Origin: Pontibacter pamirensis
GTDB lineage: Bacteria; Bacteroidota; Bacteroidia; Cytophagales; Hymenobacteraceae
Direction of reading: 5' to 3'
Assembly: GCF_010015475.1 (NCBI RefSeq)
Contig: NZ_SSNI01000022.1
Coordinates: 44,545-108,544 of the forward strand
Length of the DNA: 64,000 nt
The translations under genes and the position numbers were made by a program. Each line of letters begins with the position of its first letter. Positions within the stretch are counted from its first letter, which is position 1. The notes below the pieces were generated by a model. It ran no database searches, was not told where the DNA came from, and saw only the letters and a program-made list of their open reading frames with translations. Below, piece by piece: positions 17,633 through 28,000 of the stretch.

Positions 17633-17964
17633 AGGGCGTATGAGTTTCACAAGAATGACTACGTGGTCATCCAGCGCTACAGCCAGCCCCCTCCCGGTTC
17701 ACTCCTGAAGGCAAGCGCCTACCTCTTCGATGACCTGGGGACGGAGAGCAGCGGGAAGCACTACGGCAACACCTGCAACGTGATGGAGGAGGTGCTGCTG
17801 AGCCGCTACGACCATATCGTTCTGTGGGGCGTGAAGACGCACCTGACCACTAACCAGGCCAGCGCAGAAATAGAGCAAAGCTAGGAAAACGGGTGCGGTC
17901 CCGAATGCGGGAGATGTTCAACCTGGTGAGCTTTGGGGCAGGGGTGAAGGACAAGAGAGAGTAA
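17633..17964 (+). pseudogene. C-terminal fragment of a DnaC-like ATPase gene, frameshifted
   Basis: Reads YEFHKNDYVVIQRYSQPP, then AYLFDDLGTESSGKHYGNTC, NVMEEVLLSRYD, THLTTNQASAEIEQS and a stop at 17882-17884. One inserted base there restores SYGKRVRSRMREMFNLVSFG to a stop at 17962-17964. FDDLG (Walker B), THLTTN (sensor I) and RVRSRM (arginine finger region) are the signature of DnaC-like helicase loaders found on Bacteroidota mobile elements. The 5' half, including Walker A, is missing; the fragment begins at the right edge of the IS remnant, which probably replaced or deleted it. Confidence 0.7.
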
Positions 17965-18392
17965 GAAATGGATAGTATACCTAAGCATCATATGGTACTG
18001 GTTTTCTGTTGAAGAAAATGTAAAACGCCAGCCAATTTTAAGTGTCTCATGCGCTGTTATTTCAGCGGGATATCCTTCATTCTGCACTCATAAAGCTTTT
18101 GAACCAGAAAAAACAACAGGGAACATTGTACCCCTGTCAGTACTCCATATCTGTTGTTACTTATAAGAGAAGTATAGGAAAAGAGAACACGAAAGCAGCA
18201 AAAAGAAGATGATATGGTATCAATAACGTAATCAAAAAATTGGTTGCTTCTATTTAAGAAGGCAAAAGAAGCAACTGTTCCTGCATTGTTCTTTGAATTA
18301 TGAGCCGATAGTATAGGTTTTTCTGTATTTTAGTCAACCCTACATAGGTTAAATCTAAACCTTTTTAATCACCATATAAGTAGCATTGTACT
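17965..18392. other. Intergenic stretch with no gene
   Basis: About 430 bp with no supported gene between the DnaC-like fragment and the AAA+ ATPase gene. The right part holds a candidate promoter for that ATPase; the rest shows no repeat or RNA structure that I can support. Confidence 0.6.
18292..18321 (+). promoter_or_regulatory. Candidate Bacteroidota promoter for the eCIS AAA+ gene
   Basis: TTTG at 18292-18295, an 18-nt spacer, then TAGGTTTT at 18314-18321 matches seven of eight positions of the Bacteroidota -7 consensus TAnnTTTG with a fitting -33 element. Transcription would begin about 65 nt before the ATG at 18393. Confidence 0.4.
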
Positions 18393-19715
18393 ATGGAAGC
18401 GACCATTCCTTCAGAGTTGCAATATCTGCAGAAATTGATCCAGTACCGGATTGGCCGGTATTTGAAAGCAGAGAAGCCAGAGCCCAAACCAACGTTGCCG
18501 AAACTTCAGCAGTTTTCTTCACACCTTGAAAAGTTTATCAAGGAAAACGAGCTAAACCAAAGTGAAATAACGCTGCTTCTCATTTCCCTTGCTCCGCACA
18601 CACAGCCAGACTTGTTTGACCAGTCAATTCAACAGACTCTCAGCAGTTCAGGCGATTTCCCGAGGATAGGAGGGGTGCGTGGTAAAAACTTCAGGGGATT
18701 CCTGCCTACTGGCGAAACAGCTTTGTTTCTGTTGGATGAAGATGACTGGAATAAGCGACTACAAATACAAAAGCTGTTTGGTGAAGATCATCTGTTTAAT
18801 AAAAAAGCAGTACTCTGGCTGGAAGACCTTCCACAGGGGGAGCCTGTGATGAGTGGGCGAATTATTCTGTCTCAGGAATATATAGATTACTTTTTAACGG
18901 GACAAATCTCCAAACCCCGGTTTGGTATCCACTTCCCTGCACAGCAGATAGAAACGCTTCAAGATTGGGAGGACTTGGTCCTGAACACGGATACTATGCA
19001 GCAAGTACGTGACTTGGAAAAATGGCTGAAGTATGAATATGTACTGCTGAAGGATTGGGGCTTGGCAAAGAAAATTAAACCAGGATATCGTGTTCTTTTC
19101 CATGGTCCCCCAGGCACCGGCAAAACACTCACAGCATCATTATTAGGGAGGCACACCGGAAGGGAAGTCTATCGGGTTGATCTCTCGCTGGTTGTTTCAA
19201 AATTCATTGGGGAGACGGAGAAGAACCTCGCGCACCTCTTCGACACGGCTGAAAATAAAAACTGGATTTTATTTTTTGATGAGGCGGATGCCTTGTTCGG
19301 GAAGCGCACCTCCGTACGGGATGCCCACGACAAGTATGCGAACCAGGAAGTGTCTTTTTTATTGCAGCGGACAGAGAATTATGCCGGATTGGTCATTTTG
19401 GCCACTAACTTCAAAAGCAACATAGACGATGCCTTTGCCCGCCGTTTCCAGTCGCACATCTATTTTCCGCTGCCCAAGTATGAGGAACGTTTGCGGTTAT
19501 GGCAAAACACGATACCTGAAAAAGTAAGGCCAGGCACTCATGTTGATCTTCATCAGATTGCCAGTCAATACGAACTTACTGGTGCTCACATCATCAACAT
19601 TGTGCAGCATGCCTGCCTGCAAGCTATTTCCCGGGGGGCAGCCACCATCGCTGAGCAAGACCTTCTGGAAGGAATCCGGAAGGAATATGTGAAGGAAGGA
19701 AAGATACTGAAGTGA
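18393..19715 (+). CDS. AAA+ ATPase of the contractile injection system (Afp15/Pvc15-like)
   Basis: 440-residue AAA+ ATPase. Walker A GPPGTGKT is at 238-245, Walker B WILFFDEADALFG at about 291-303, and the arginine region is in DDAFARRFQSHIYFPLP. The N-terminal 200 residues form the domain typical of ATPases that accompany eCIS particles (Afp15/Pvc15), thought to help assembly or loading. It is the only eCIS gene on the + strand and converges with the OmpA-domain gene 208 bp away. It is not a ClpV-type disaggregase, which argues against a type VI secretion system. Confidence 0.88.
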   Translation: MEATIPSELQYLQKLIQYRIGRYLKAEKPEPKPTLPKLQQFSSHLEKFIKENELNQSEITLLLISLAPHTQPDLFDQSIQQTLSSSGDFPRIGGVRGKNFRGFLPTGETALFLLDEDDWNKRLQIQKLFGEDHLFNKKAVLWLEDLPQGEPVMSGRIILSQEYIDYFLTGQISKPRFGIHFPAQQIETLQDWEDLVLNTDTMQQVRDLEKWLKYEYVLLKDWGLAKKIKPGYRVLFHGPPGTGKTLTASLLGRHTGREVYRVDLSLVVSKFIGETEKNLAHLFDTAENKNWILFFDEADALFGKRTSVRDAHDKYANQEVSFLLQRTENYAGLVILATNFKSNIDDAFARRFQSHIYFPLPKYEERLRLWQNTIPEKVRPGTHVDLHQIASQYELTGAHIINIVQHACLQAISRGAATIAEQDLLEGIRKEYVKEGKILK

Positions 19716-19923
19716 AATGTTGCAGTGAATTCAAATTCTGAAGCAGTAATAATTTGGAAAAAGAAATGTGTTTCGAATCAGAGGGGGCAAAATTTCAGGT
19801 TATAGTGATTTTATTACTTTTTTCTTGTGTCTGCTTTATTGTTAGTGCGACAGAAACGAAAGAGGGAAGGAATTTTTGATAAAATGCACCCGTGTTAAAA
19901 TCATATGATCATGAGGATAAATA

Positions 19924-20922
19924 TCAGTATTGCGTCTTATTAAAAACTCGTGCCAATACCTGTCGATCTTTCATTCCTGTGGCTCCCTCTTCTCCGCAAC
20001 TGACTAAGCCTGTCTTAATTGCAATGCAACCTGTAAATAGATTTGATATGGGCGGATCAGCAATCCGATCACCAGGTATACCTGCAGCTTTCAATGCTGC
20101 TGCAATAAAGCGGGAGCGCCTTGCCCCCAGTTCCCGGTTGTAGGCGGCTCCTCCTTCGGGAGAGGTCCGCCCTACCAACTGCACTTTAAGGGAGGGATCA
20201 TCCTGAAGTGCATTTACCAGTTTATCAAAGTTATTTTTGCCAATAGCGGTTATAGCGGAATTAACTGTAGCACTGGTTTCACCGGAGAAGGGGCGGTCGA
20301 GGTCAAAGAAGATTTCTATAGCTTGCGGAACAATAGGCTGAGGTTTCGGAACGGGCGGTTTAATATCTGGTAGTCCACAGCCTAGCCCTTTGGGCACCTC
20401 AGGCAGAAAGCAGCACTTGCCACCTAAGGCAGATCGCTTTCCCGGGAAAAAACATAGAGGGCCTATTGGTGACAACTCCTTCATTTTTTTGCAGTGATTT
20501 TCGGCTACCACTTCATCGGGCTTGCAACAGCGGAGGTCCAAAAAGCTAATCCTGTTAGATGGGCAGCAATGTTCTTTATTGTCTACTGATGAACCGAAGC
20601 AACATTGGTCTTCAAAGCCTTTGGATCCGGCTGCCCGCCATCCGGGAGGACAATTGGTCTTAGGGTCATTTGGTTTAGCGCAACCAAAAAATTTGCCTAC
20701 CGGACCGCAACCTGGTAGATCCATTTTCGAGCATGGTTTTGCCGCCCCGGAACCACAAACCTCACCTAATCCCGGAGCGGTTATACAAAGGTCGGGCTGC
20801 AGGTCAAGCGGACCTCCTATTCCTTTGCACTGCAAAGGAATAGGAGGTCCGACACCAAACATATTTATCATAGGATCTACTGCCTGGAAGAAGGTGTTGT
20901 GCTTTCCATATTCATTTTTCAT
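19924..20922 (-). CDS. Cys-rich protein with C-terminal OmpA-like domain, eCIS-linked
   Basis: 332 residues. The C-terminal part (about 200-325; IEIFFDLDRPFSGETSATVN, LVGRTSPEGGAAYNRELGARR) is an OmpA-like peptidoglycan-binding domain with the usual N-x2-L-x2-R-R pattern. The N-terminal 190 residues contain about twenty cysteines, several as CC pairs, in a Pro/Gly-rich chain with no recognised domain. No signal peptide is seen. The start overlaps the stop of the DUF4157 gene as ATGA, so it is the last gene of the eCIS operon. It might anchor the particle or effector to a cell wall, or be cargo. A 20-bp-arm palindrome lies in its 5' coding part. Confidence 0.8.
   Translation of the reverse strand: MKNEYGKHNTFFQAVDPMINMFGVGPPIPLQCKGIGGPLDLQPDLCITAPGLGEVCGSGAAKPCSKMDLPGCGPVGKFFGCAKPNDPKTNCPPGWRAAGSKGFEDQCCFGSSVDNKEHCCPSNRISFLDLRCCKPDEVVAENHCKKMKELSPIGPLCFFPGKRSALGGKCCFLPEVPKGLGCGLPDIKPPVPKPQPIVPQAIEIFFDLDRPFSGETSATVNSAITAIGKNNFDKLVNALQDDPSLKVQLVGRTSPEGGAAYNRELGARRSRFIAAALKAAGIPGDRIADPPISNLFTGCIAIKTGLVSCGEEGATGMKDRQVLARVFNKTQY
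20810..20850. repeat. Near-perfect 41-bp palindrome inside a coding region
   Basis: Arms 20810-20829 and 20831-20850 are exact reverse complements (GGACCTCCTATTCCTTTGCA on the + strand) separated by one C. It encodes residues of about 25-38 of the OmpA-domain protein (GPPIPLQCKGIGGP), so the peptide itself is made from both arms. Confidence 0.95.
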
Positions 20923-23696
20923 CTCAAAGGTCTTCTATATTGCATTGTGCTAGCAATAGCAGCACCTTTTCTTTGATTTACAATGGAATGCTCTAACTCA
21001 TAGTTATTAGGATCTTTCATCCAGTCTCTTACTTTTTTAGACTGAGCGCCATACTTGTAGCCCTCTTTATTCCAGTATTCTACTGCGTCAACAGGCACAT
21101 GTCCCATATCCACCTCATCAATGTGGTACCATCCTTCCTTTCCATCAGGGCCTATTACTTTAACAGATTCATTTGGCTCGACTCCATTCACTTTGCCTTG
21201 TTTCCTCATCCTTCTTATTACTGCTTCCACTGTACCATCTCTTCTTGGCTTCCAGCTTGGGTTTTTACCCATATACTGGTCCCTTGCTCTCTGAAGTTGA
21301 CGAAAGAGGTGCATCATTCGTTCCTCTTTCGGGGTTTGGGCTTTGACATCTCTTGCGGCTTTTTTTCCTTCTGTTTCCCCAAGTAACTCTCTGTTCCATT
21401 TTTCTTCGAGTTCAGGATCCCACCCTATGTAATCATCAACAGGGATATCTCCGCATCCTTCCGGATAATCAGAAAACCTGCACCACCCGGAACCATCCTT
21501 CTTTCGACGGTACACATGACCATTGGGGAGCTCAATTTCAACATCATACCCTGGTTCTAAGGAGCGGCGAGGACGAGATTTTTTAAGTCCGTCAATTTCA
21601 AGCCTCAACAAATCAGGACTTCCTTTTACCTCAGTCCAATTCTTATCTTTGTTGGCTATAAAGTTGTCCCATTCCTTGTTAGAGAAACCTAGTCTTTTTT
21701 TATCTCTTAGATCTTTGGCCGTCTCTACTGCTTTGCCCTTACTAGCTTTGAGCCTTTCTACCGTTTTTGCTCCGGACCTAACAATGTTATCGAGGGAAGG
21801 AAACTTTTTAAGAACTTTTGCCAAACGGCCAGACCATTTAAGGGCGGTTACCACTCCGGCAGTAAGAATAGCCAAAACAACTTCAAAGATGATCATACCT
21901 ACAATCTCGCCAATAAATTTCCACCGCTGACGAGGGTTCGGAGTATTCCATTTGTCTATAAATGATTTATAAATACCTTTGAAGAAACCAGAAATCACTC
22001 TCCAAATACCGCCAATTCCTTCCTTCTGATAAAGCTCAATAAACTGCTTCACCAATTGATAACCCTTTTTGAATAGTTCTCCGGTAAAAATGCCCTTTAC
22101 CAAATCCCACAAATCCACCACCATATCAACGGCAGCCTGGGCAAAGCCTGCAACAACCCCTTCAAAAAATCCTTGCACTCCTCGCCCAATGGCTATAGTC
22201 GTATTCTTCCACTCTAGTCTTACTCCAACCGCTCCTAAATCCCGTTGCAAATTGATATAATAGATACTTGGAAAGCGTATCCAATATCCATGATACAGTT
22301 GAATGGTTTGGTAAATCTTTCGTGTTTCGGAAAAATCCCGATCTAAAATGGTGTCTTTCCAGAACGAATCATCATAACTTCCTGTCAAGCTCACACCGGG
22401 GTTTTCTTCATTTAAAATAAAAAAGGCATAAGCAATTGTCCTGCGATCATTGCCGGTTTCATAGGGGTAGTCTTTATAGTATTTATCAATCAAGGTTTCC
22501 AGCTTATCCCCCGGCTCAATGTAATGAAGCTCTCTGGTAAGCTGGTCTATCGGCGGTCTGGTACTTCCCTTCCTGGTGTCATCGGTGACAGGAAGAGGAA
22601 TTAAAGATTGAAGAAATCTTTGCTCAATCCATCCTGTGAATCCGGTTTGGGTTTTGATTTTCACCCATCCCACATGGGGATGGGTTCCAACACCAAGAAT
22701 TGTCACGAAGGATCCCTTGGGTTGCACATTAAAATCGCTAGCTCTGCCAGTTTTATTCTGATAGTCGGGATCCTGGACTGAAGGAGTGGTATGAAGCCTT
22801 ATTCCTGATGCAGGAAGCACTTTCGCTATGGTGTAAAATGGTATTGATCTAAAGTTATTGACTTCATCAACATTTATTGTATGAGCCTCTTGAGATTCGC
22901 AAACTCCTTGACTTTCATCATATATTGGCGTTTCATTGAGGTTGTAGTCAGGAGCTTCACATACTTCCTGTTTATGAATAAAGTTTCCTGATAATTTTGA
23001 CAAGCCCTTCTGGTTTACTCCCTCACCTCTTTGCTGCACTACGTGGGTCAGTTCATGGGCAAGTAGGTGCTGTCCTTCGGAAGAGCTGACCTCATACTTT
23101 CCTTTATTAAAATAAATATCTGAACCATGCGTAAACGCCTGCGCATTGAGATTTTTATTCATTTGAACCGCCTGATTGTCTGTATGTACTTTTACTTCAC
23201 TAAAATCAGCGTCAAAAGCATTTCCCATAGAGGCTTTGGTATCCTCAGATAAAGCAAATCCACCTTCTTTTGAGGCATTGAGCTGGCTTTGTAGACTATT
23301 AGTTTGAGCTGGTTTATCAGACGCTGGCTTGGCCATCATCTGAGGCTCTTTCTCTTCTTCTTCCTTCTTCTGTACCCTTTCTTCTTCTTCACAGGCCGAA
23401 CACTTAGGCTGTAACAAAGGCGAAACAGCATGAGTCAGGTGGTTAGGTTTGGTTTGTATAGTTTCAGGATTGTTGAGTCGCTGCACCACCTGGTCGGCCA
23501 TCGCATCCGCTTCCTGCTCATATATGTCGCCGGGCTGGCCGATGGTGAGCTTTGTTTGTACAATAGGAGAGGGAGTGGTGAAGAAAGAATCATATGCCGC
23601 ATTTTTGCCAAAGAAAGACTGCTCGCCTTTTCGCTGAAAGAAAGGCTTATTCTGTTTAGAAGTTGTAGCCGTTGTTTTGGCTTCAGCAGTTTTCAT
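20919..23696 (-). CDS. DUF4157 eCIS effector candidate with C-terminal HNH/ENDO VII (GH-E-like) nuclease domain
   Basis: 925 residues in modular polymorphic-toxin layout. An N-terminal linker rich in Gln and Glu carries IYEQEADAMADQV (59-71). It is followed by the DUF4157 core with the zinc motif HELTH (214-218), then an SH3-like part (about 290-365) and a LysM-like part (about 385-480). Two hydrophobic stretches follow (about 505-540 and 593-622), and a basic linker. The last 120 residues show DMGHVPVDAVEYWN (863-876) and NYELEHSIVNQRKG (898-911), the Gly-His and Glu/His pattern of HNH/ENDO VII-type nuclease toxins. DUF4157 proteins are a known eCIS cargo or accessory class. No immunity gene is visible next to it. 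Confidence 0.82.
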   Translation of the reverse strand: MKTAEAKTTATTSKQNKPFFQRKGEQSFFGKNAAYDSFFTTPSPIVQTKLTIGQPGDIYEQEADAMADQVVQRLNNPETIQTKPNHLTHAVSPLLQPKCSACEEEERVQKKEEEEKEPQMMAKPASDKPAQTNSLQSQLNASKEGGFALSEDTKASMGNAFDADFSEVKVHTDNQAVQMNKNLNAQAFTHGSDIYFNKGKYEVSSSEGQHLLAHELTHVVQQRGEGVNQKGLSKLSGNFIHKQEVCEAPDYNLNETPIYDESQGVCESQEAHTINVDEVNNFRSIPFYTIAKVLPASGIRLHTTPSVQDPDYQNKTGRASDFNVQPKGSFVTILGVGTHPHVGWVKIKTQTGFTGWIEQRFLQSLIPLPVTDDTRKGSTRPPIDQLTRELHYIEPGDKLETLIDKYYKDYPYETGNDRRTIAYAFFILNEENPGVSLTGSYDDSFWKDTILDRDFSETRKIYQTIQLYHGYWIRFPSIYYINLQRDLGAVGVRLEWKNTTIAIGRGVQGFFEGVVAGFAQAAVDMVVDLWDLVKGIFTGELFKKGYQLVKQFIELYQKEGIGGIWRVISGFFKGIYKSFIDKWNTPNPRQRWKFIGEIVGMIIFEVVLAILTAGVVTALKWSGRLAKVLKKFPSLDNIVRSGAKTVERLKASKGKAVETAKDLRDKKRLGFSNKEWDNFIANKDKNWTEVKGSPDLLRLEIDGLKKSRPRRSLEPGYDVEIELPNGHVYRRKKDGSGWCRFSDYPEGCGDIPVDDYIGWDPELEEKWNRELLGETEGKKAARDVKAQTPKEERMMHLFRQLQRARDQYMGKNPSWKPRRDGTVEAVIRRMRKQGKVNGVEPNESVKVIGPDGKEGWYHIDEVDMGHVPVDAVEYWNKEGYKYGAQSKKVRDWMKDPNNYELEHSIVNQRKGAAIASTMQYRRPLR

Positions 23697-23713
23697 TTTA
23701 TCTGTCTATCAAA

Positions 23714-25021
23714 TCATCTCCACTCCACATGCAGTAGTTCTTTCATCCAGGGCAGTTTAATGATACTCCGGTTCCAGGGAAGGTAATCCAGTAGCACATC
23801 CACAGCACTTGTCTCTACCTGTAGATGGAGGCTCTCATTTTGGGTAAACAGTTTGCCGTTGCGCTGCAGAAACGTTTCCTGCAAACCGGGCGGAGAAGTG
23901 CTTTTCAAAACTTCCCATTGCCGGATAACCTCCTGCAGCAGCTGGTCGGCTTCTTCTGTTTCCTCTTTAAGTAAGCTGATTTGTTTTGATACCGGTTTCT
24001 GCAGCGGGTAAGCACACAGTACTTTAGGAAAAACAAGCTCATACTCTTCGGCTGTCGTTTCACCTGTGGACACGTAGTGCAACAGGTAAAGGGCTTTTTG
24101 CTGCGCTGCGCTGTTGGTGAAGACGCCCTCTTCTGTAAGCCCTAACCGGCTGAAAAACATAGTCAGGAAGGGGTGCAGTAAAACCATACCGGCATGCTGA
24201 ACAAAAATGCCATCTTCCTCCACTTCACCCTCCGCTCCTTTTGCTTCCTCTTCACCTGGGAAAGGATCTTCCTTCAAAATGCTCCGGACAACCGTGGTAG
24301 CATCAGCATTTTGTGGGGGTGCTGCCGCAATTGCCAGTATATAGCTCCAGAGCCGAGGTCTGATACCTGGCTCATTTAGGCTACGTAAGTCGGTTTGGAA
24401 GTCGGAAGAGGCTTTGAAGACCCGTTTCAGCTCCTGCAACAGGGAGGGTAAAGGAGGGTGAGAAGGAGTTGAAAGAATTGCCGCCAGCTGTAGCAGAAAT
24501 TTATCTGTATGTTGCTCCGTAACTCTTCTTAGAAAGCCTTGTTCTGATAGCAAAAGCTTTCTGAGGACGTTTATGTTTGCTTCGTCCTGTGCCAGTGCCT
24601 CCAGCACCTGCTGTTTCCAGCCCCCATCAATTTGTAAAGTATTCCAATGCAGATACCCATGCTGCATATAGTATAGCCATTGCTGCACCAAACCTGCAGA
24701 TTCTTTCTGCAGCTGCACAGTTGCTTTTGCTCCGGCTGCACCAGCGCTTAGCTTTTCGTAAATCTGCTCCGCCATTTTAAAAAGCAACGCATCGCTCCAC
24801 TGCTGGCCATACAGTTCCTTCTCGGTCAGTAGGCCCAGGTCTATCTCCAATTTTTCGACGTAAATGATTTCCCCTTCCGGGCATACTTCATCAAAAAGCT
24901 TTTCCAGGGCAGGCACTACGCTGTGCCAGTAGTGGCTGCTCATCAGGTGCTGCATCTGAAAAGCATCTGCTTTTCTGTTTAGCTGCAGCTGTATGGTTTG
25001 CTTTCTGATAATGTGTTGCAT
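23714..25021 (-). CDS. Contractile injection system tape-measure-type protein (Afp14-like)
   Basis: 435 residues matching the family annotated as CIS tape measure protein. The N terminus reads MQHIIRKQTIQLQLNRKADA followed by the YVEKLEIDLG motif near 54. The C-terminal conserved block is FVQHAGMVLLHPFLTMFFSR near 273, then LLHYVSTGE, PKVLCAYPL and LDYLPWNRSIIKLPWMKELL near the end. In eCIS particles this protein is placed inside the tube and sets its length. It starts 5 bp after the end of the giant baseplate gene. Confidence 0.85.
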   Translation of the reverse strand: MQHIIRKQTIQLQLNRKADAFQMQHLMSSHYWHSVVPALEKLFDEVCPEGEIIYVEKLEIDLGLLTEKELYGQQWSDALLFKMAEQIYEKLSAGAAGAKATVQLQKESAGLVQQWLYYMQHGYLHWNTLQIDGGWKQQVLEALAQDEANINVLRKLLLSEQGFLRRVTEQHTDKFLLQLAAILSTPSHPPLPSLLQELKRVFKASSDFQTDLRSLNEPGIRPRLWSYILAIAAAPPQNADATTVVRSILKEDPFPGEEEAKGAEGEVEEDGIFVQHAGMVLLHPFLTMFFSRLGLTEEGVFTNSAAQQKALYLLHYVSTGETTAEEYELVFPKVLCAYPLQKPVSKQISLLKEETEEADQLLQEVIRQWEVLKSTSPPGLQETFLQRNGKLFTQNESLHLQVETSAVDVLLDYLPWNRSIIKLPWMKELLHVEWR

Positions 25022-25026
25022 CGCAT

Positions 25027-28000
25027 TTATTTACCTGAGCCCATCAGCAGCTGCCGTAATTCTTCCAGGTCTGCCTCCGGAATAAAATTACTTACTTCAT
25101 CCGTAATCCAGTAGCGGTAGATTGCCTGCATATCTGTTTTTGCTTTTCTGAGTTCTTCTAAAGCCTCACTGATGGCGGCTATGCTCTCAAGATCCTTTTT
25201 GCCAAAGTAGGACTTGTCGAAGTAGTAGCTCAGGGTATTTTGCAACAGCCCAAGCTTCTGCTTTTTAGGTATAGGTGTCAAGTCCCCGGTGTATATGATC
25301 TCATATAGAAGAGCTGCTACTCTTGTAGCAGAGGGTTTTGAAGCTTTAAGAAAAGCCTGAACCTTCTCTACCGTAGGATAATCTTTTAAATTTTCAGGTA
25401 CCTGTTCAACAGCTGTTCGGTATCTGGCATAGCGGCTTCTGAGTAATTGTGGTGCCGGGTTTAAGTTATTTACTGCGGCATGGTCAGGCTTTGTTTCTTC
25501 CTGCTGACTTTCTGCCTCCGGGCCATCGTCTGGTTCTGTCGCAGACCAGGGAACAGCTGGAATCATATTTCTTGAAAAAAGTATCACATCGTCATCAGGA
25601 TCATCCACCTCTGGTGTCGCATTGCATGGAGTAAACTCATACTCTTCTTCACATTGTTTTTTCCAGCAGAAGAGCTCGTTTATCTGGTTCTGGAACTGTA
25701 GCGGATTTTTGGTGCTATTTATTCTCCCCTCGAAGCAAACGTTAGTTTGCGATTCCTCTTCCGGGCATGGCTTGCAAACCTCACATACTTCCAGGCACTC
25801 AAAGTTCCTGTTGAACAGGAAAGTCAGAAAATCGCAGGTAGAAAATTCTTCGGGGCAGCTTTTCCTGAGTGCCAGCCAGCTGCCCCAGTCCTTATACTTA
25901 CTTTCAAAGCAGCAGAAATCGTGCGGGGCGAGCCAGAGTATTCTGAGGAGCACATGGGCAGGGGCTTCGCGGTATAAAATATTTTCCAGCAGCTGCCGGT
26001 TCTCAACTGTTCTGAAACGGGCGGGCCATGCGGGCAATACCACTGTCGTGATGAAAGAATAAGGATCTGCACCAGGGATAAAACAACTCTCCAACTGATC
26101 TGCACACGGGTCCTGGGCCGGCTCTTTCCACGGAAAGCAGCAATTGGTCTTGTTTTTGCAAAAAGCGCTGTACTGTTCACATTCGCAATCTTCTTCGCAG
26201 CGGGGCCGCAGGAGGATATGTTCTACCACATGTAAGCCTTCGCTGTTAATGCGTTTCAGGGCCCGATCAACGCCCTCACACGCCATCTCTGGGCTGGTAT
26301 AGCACTGAGGATTTAAAGCCACAACTTCGCTGTTGCTCAACCTATAGCCCCGTCTCCTGTTTTCCTGTTCCGGATTGTCATCATAAATGCTGTAGTGCAG
26401 CGTAATCCCATATTCATTACAGGCACATGTATAAACAGGATGATAGTTTTCGTGCCGGAGGAGCAGGGGCTCTATATCCCGCAGTGCCGTCATGGCTTCC
26501 TCGCAGGTAGTAAAACAGCAGGGGCTTTCCCAGGCTACGGAACAGGCCGGTTCTTCTCTTACTTCTTTATCAAAGCAACCACAAGGACTTTCTTCTACTG
26601 TTTCCTCACAGAGACTAAGGCCGGGTATTTTTATTTCGATGCAGTACTTAACCTGATCGTCCTTCCCATTTGTTTTCTTTACAACCGGGAAATAGTAGGC
26701 AAACGCCTCCAGTGTTTGCTGCCACTGTTCTGGTGCGTAACCTTCCTGCGTTTGTATGTTTAATCCGGTTTCATCGTCCTGCACATAGGGGCTCCCGTTT
26801 TCATCTATGGGATACCCCACCTGCTTTTGTGCAACTTTAGAAAGTAGTTTGATCAAGGGGGTACAGGTTATCTCCTGATCGTTGAAGACGACACGGGCAA
26901 ACGACACTCCCTGCTCATCAGTCAGCGTGTAATACCGATTTTCCTCATCCTGAACTATCTGCCAGGCATCGCTACGATACATGTAAAGCTTTTGGATCGC
27001 TGCGTCCCGCTTCTGAGGCGTGTCGTATTGGCAAGGGTGGTAAAGCGGCGTATCAGCGCAAGCCACATAAAAGGAGAAGCAACAATCTTCTTTCCGCTGA
27101 TAGGTATGAAAAGCATCCTGTGACTGTGCAACACAAATGAACTTCTGTACCCCCTCTTTTCCCCAGGCATCTGCTTCCTTGCCAAATCGGCGGGTGCTTT
27201 CTGCCAGTACCTCTCTGAGGTAGATGCGGTAGCTGTTCTTTTCCTCAGTACAAGGGTCGCAGTCCAAGTAGAAATTACCGTGGTAACAAAGGAGCATCCT
27301 GAAAAAATAAAACTGTTTCCGTGCTTCTTCGGGGGTAGCATAATACGCTATGCTTTGCCAAAAAGGAGGGGCTTCTTCTGTGTTTTCAGAGTTGAACCCA
27401 TTTAGCCTGAAATAATACACATAATCTTTCTCCTCTTCTCTACAGGCTTTTTTTTGTTTCTCAGGCTTGTCTTCGCAGGGGAAGAGGTTAAAAAAGGCTT
27501 CAGACAGTTTGTCAATCAGCCGGATAGGGTAGGAATTAGCAATAGCAACCAGCGTACGAATAACTGCTTCTGTATCATCTCCCAACTCCTCCAGGCTTAA
27601 GGTTTCTTCTGGAATAAAAACGATATTTTCGTTGCTGTCGCAAGCGTCTGTGCTATAAGCTGGAATTTCTGCTATGCTGATTCTTTTTCCATACTTATTG
27701 AAGTCAGAAGCCCAGTGAAGAATGTGGAGGTAGTTTTCTGAAAATGCTTTTTCGGCTTCTGTTTTACTTGGGTAACCCTTGGTGCTCTCAAACAGGACCA
27801 GTTGTTCTCCGGAAAGGGTAAAGCGGCTGCGGCATATTATCTGGTAGTGATACCATATTTTTCCTGAATTTTTTTCTTTCCGCTTCCTGATGATATCCCC
27901 GCCCAAACAGATTTCAAGGTGCCGGTAAGCGTCGCATTTAATTTTTATCAGCTCTTGCCTTTTGGCTTCAGCATTTGTTCTGTCTTCAAAGGATTCACTG

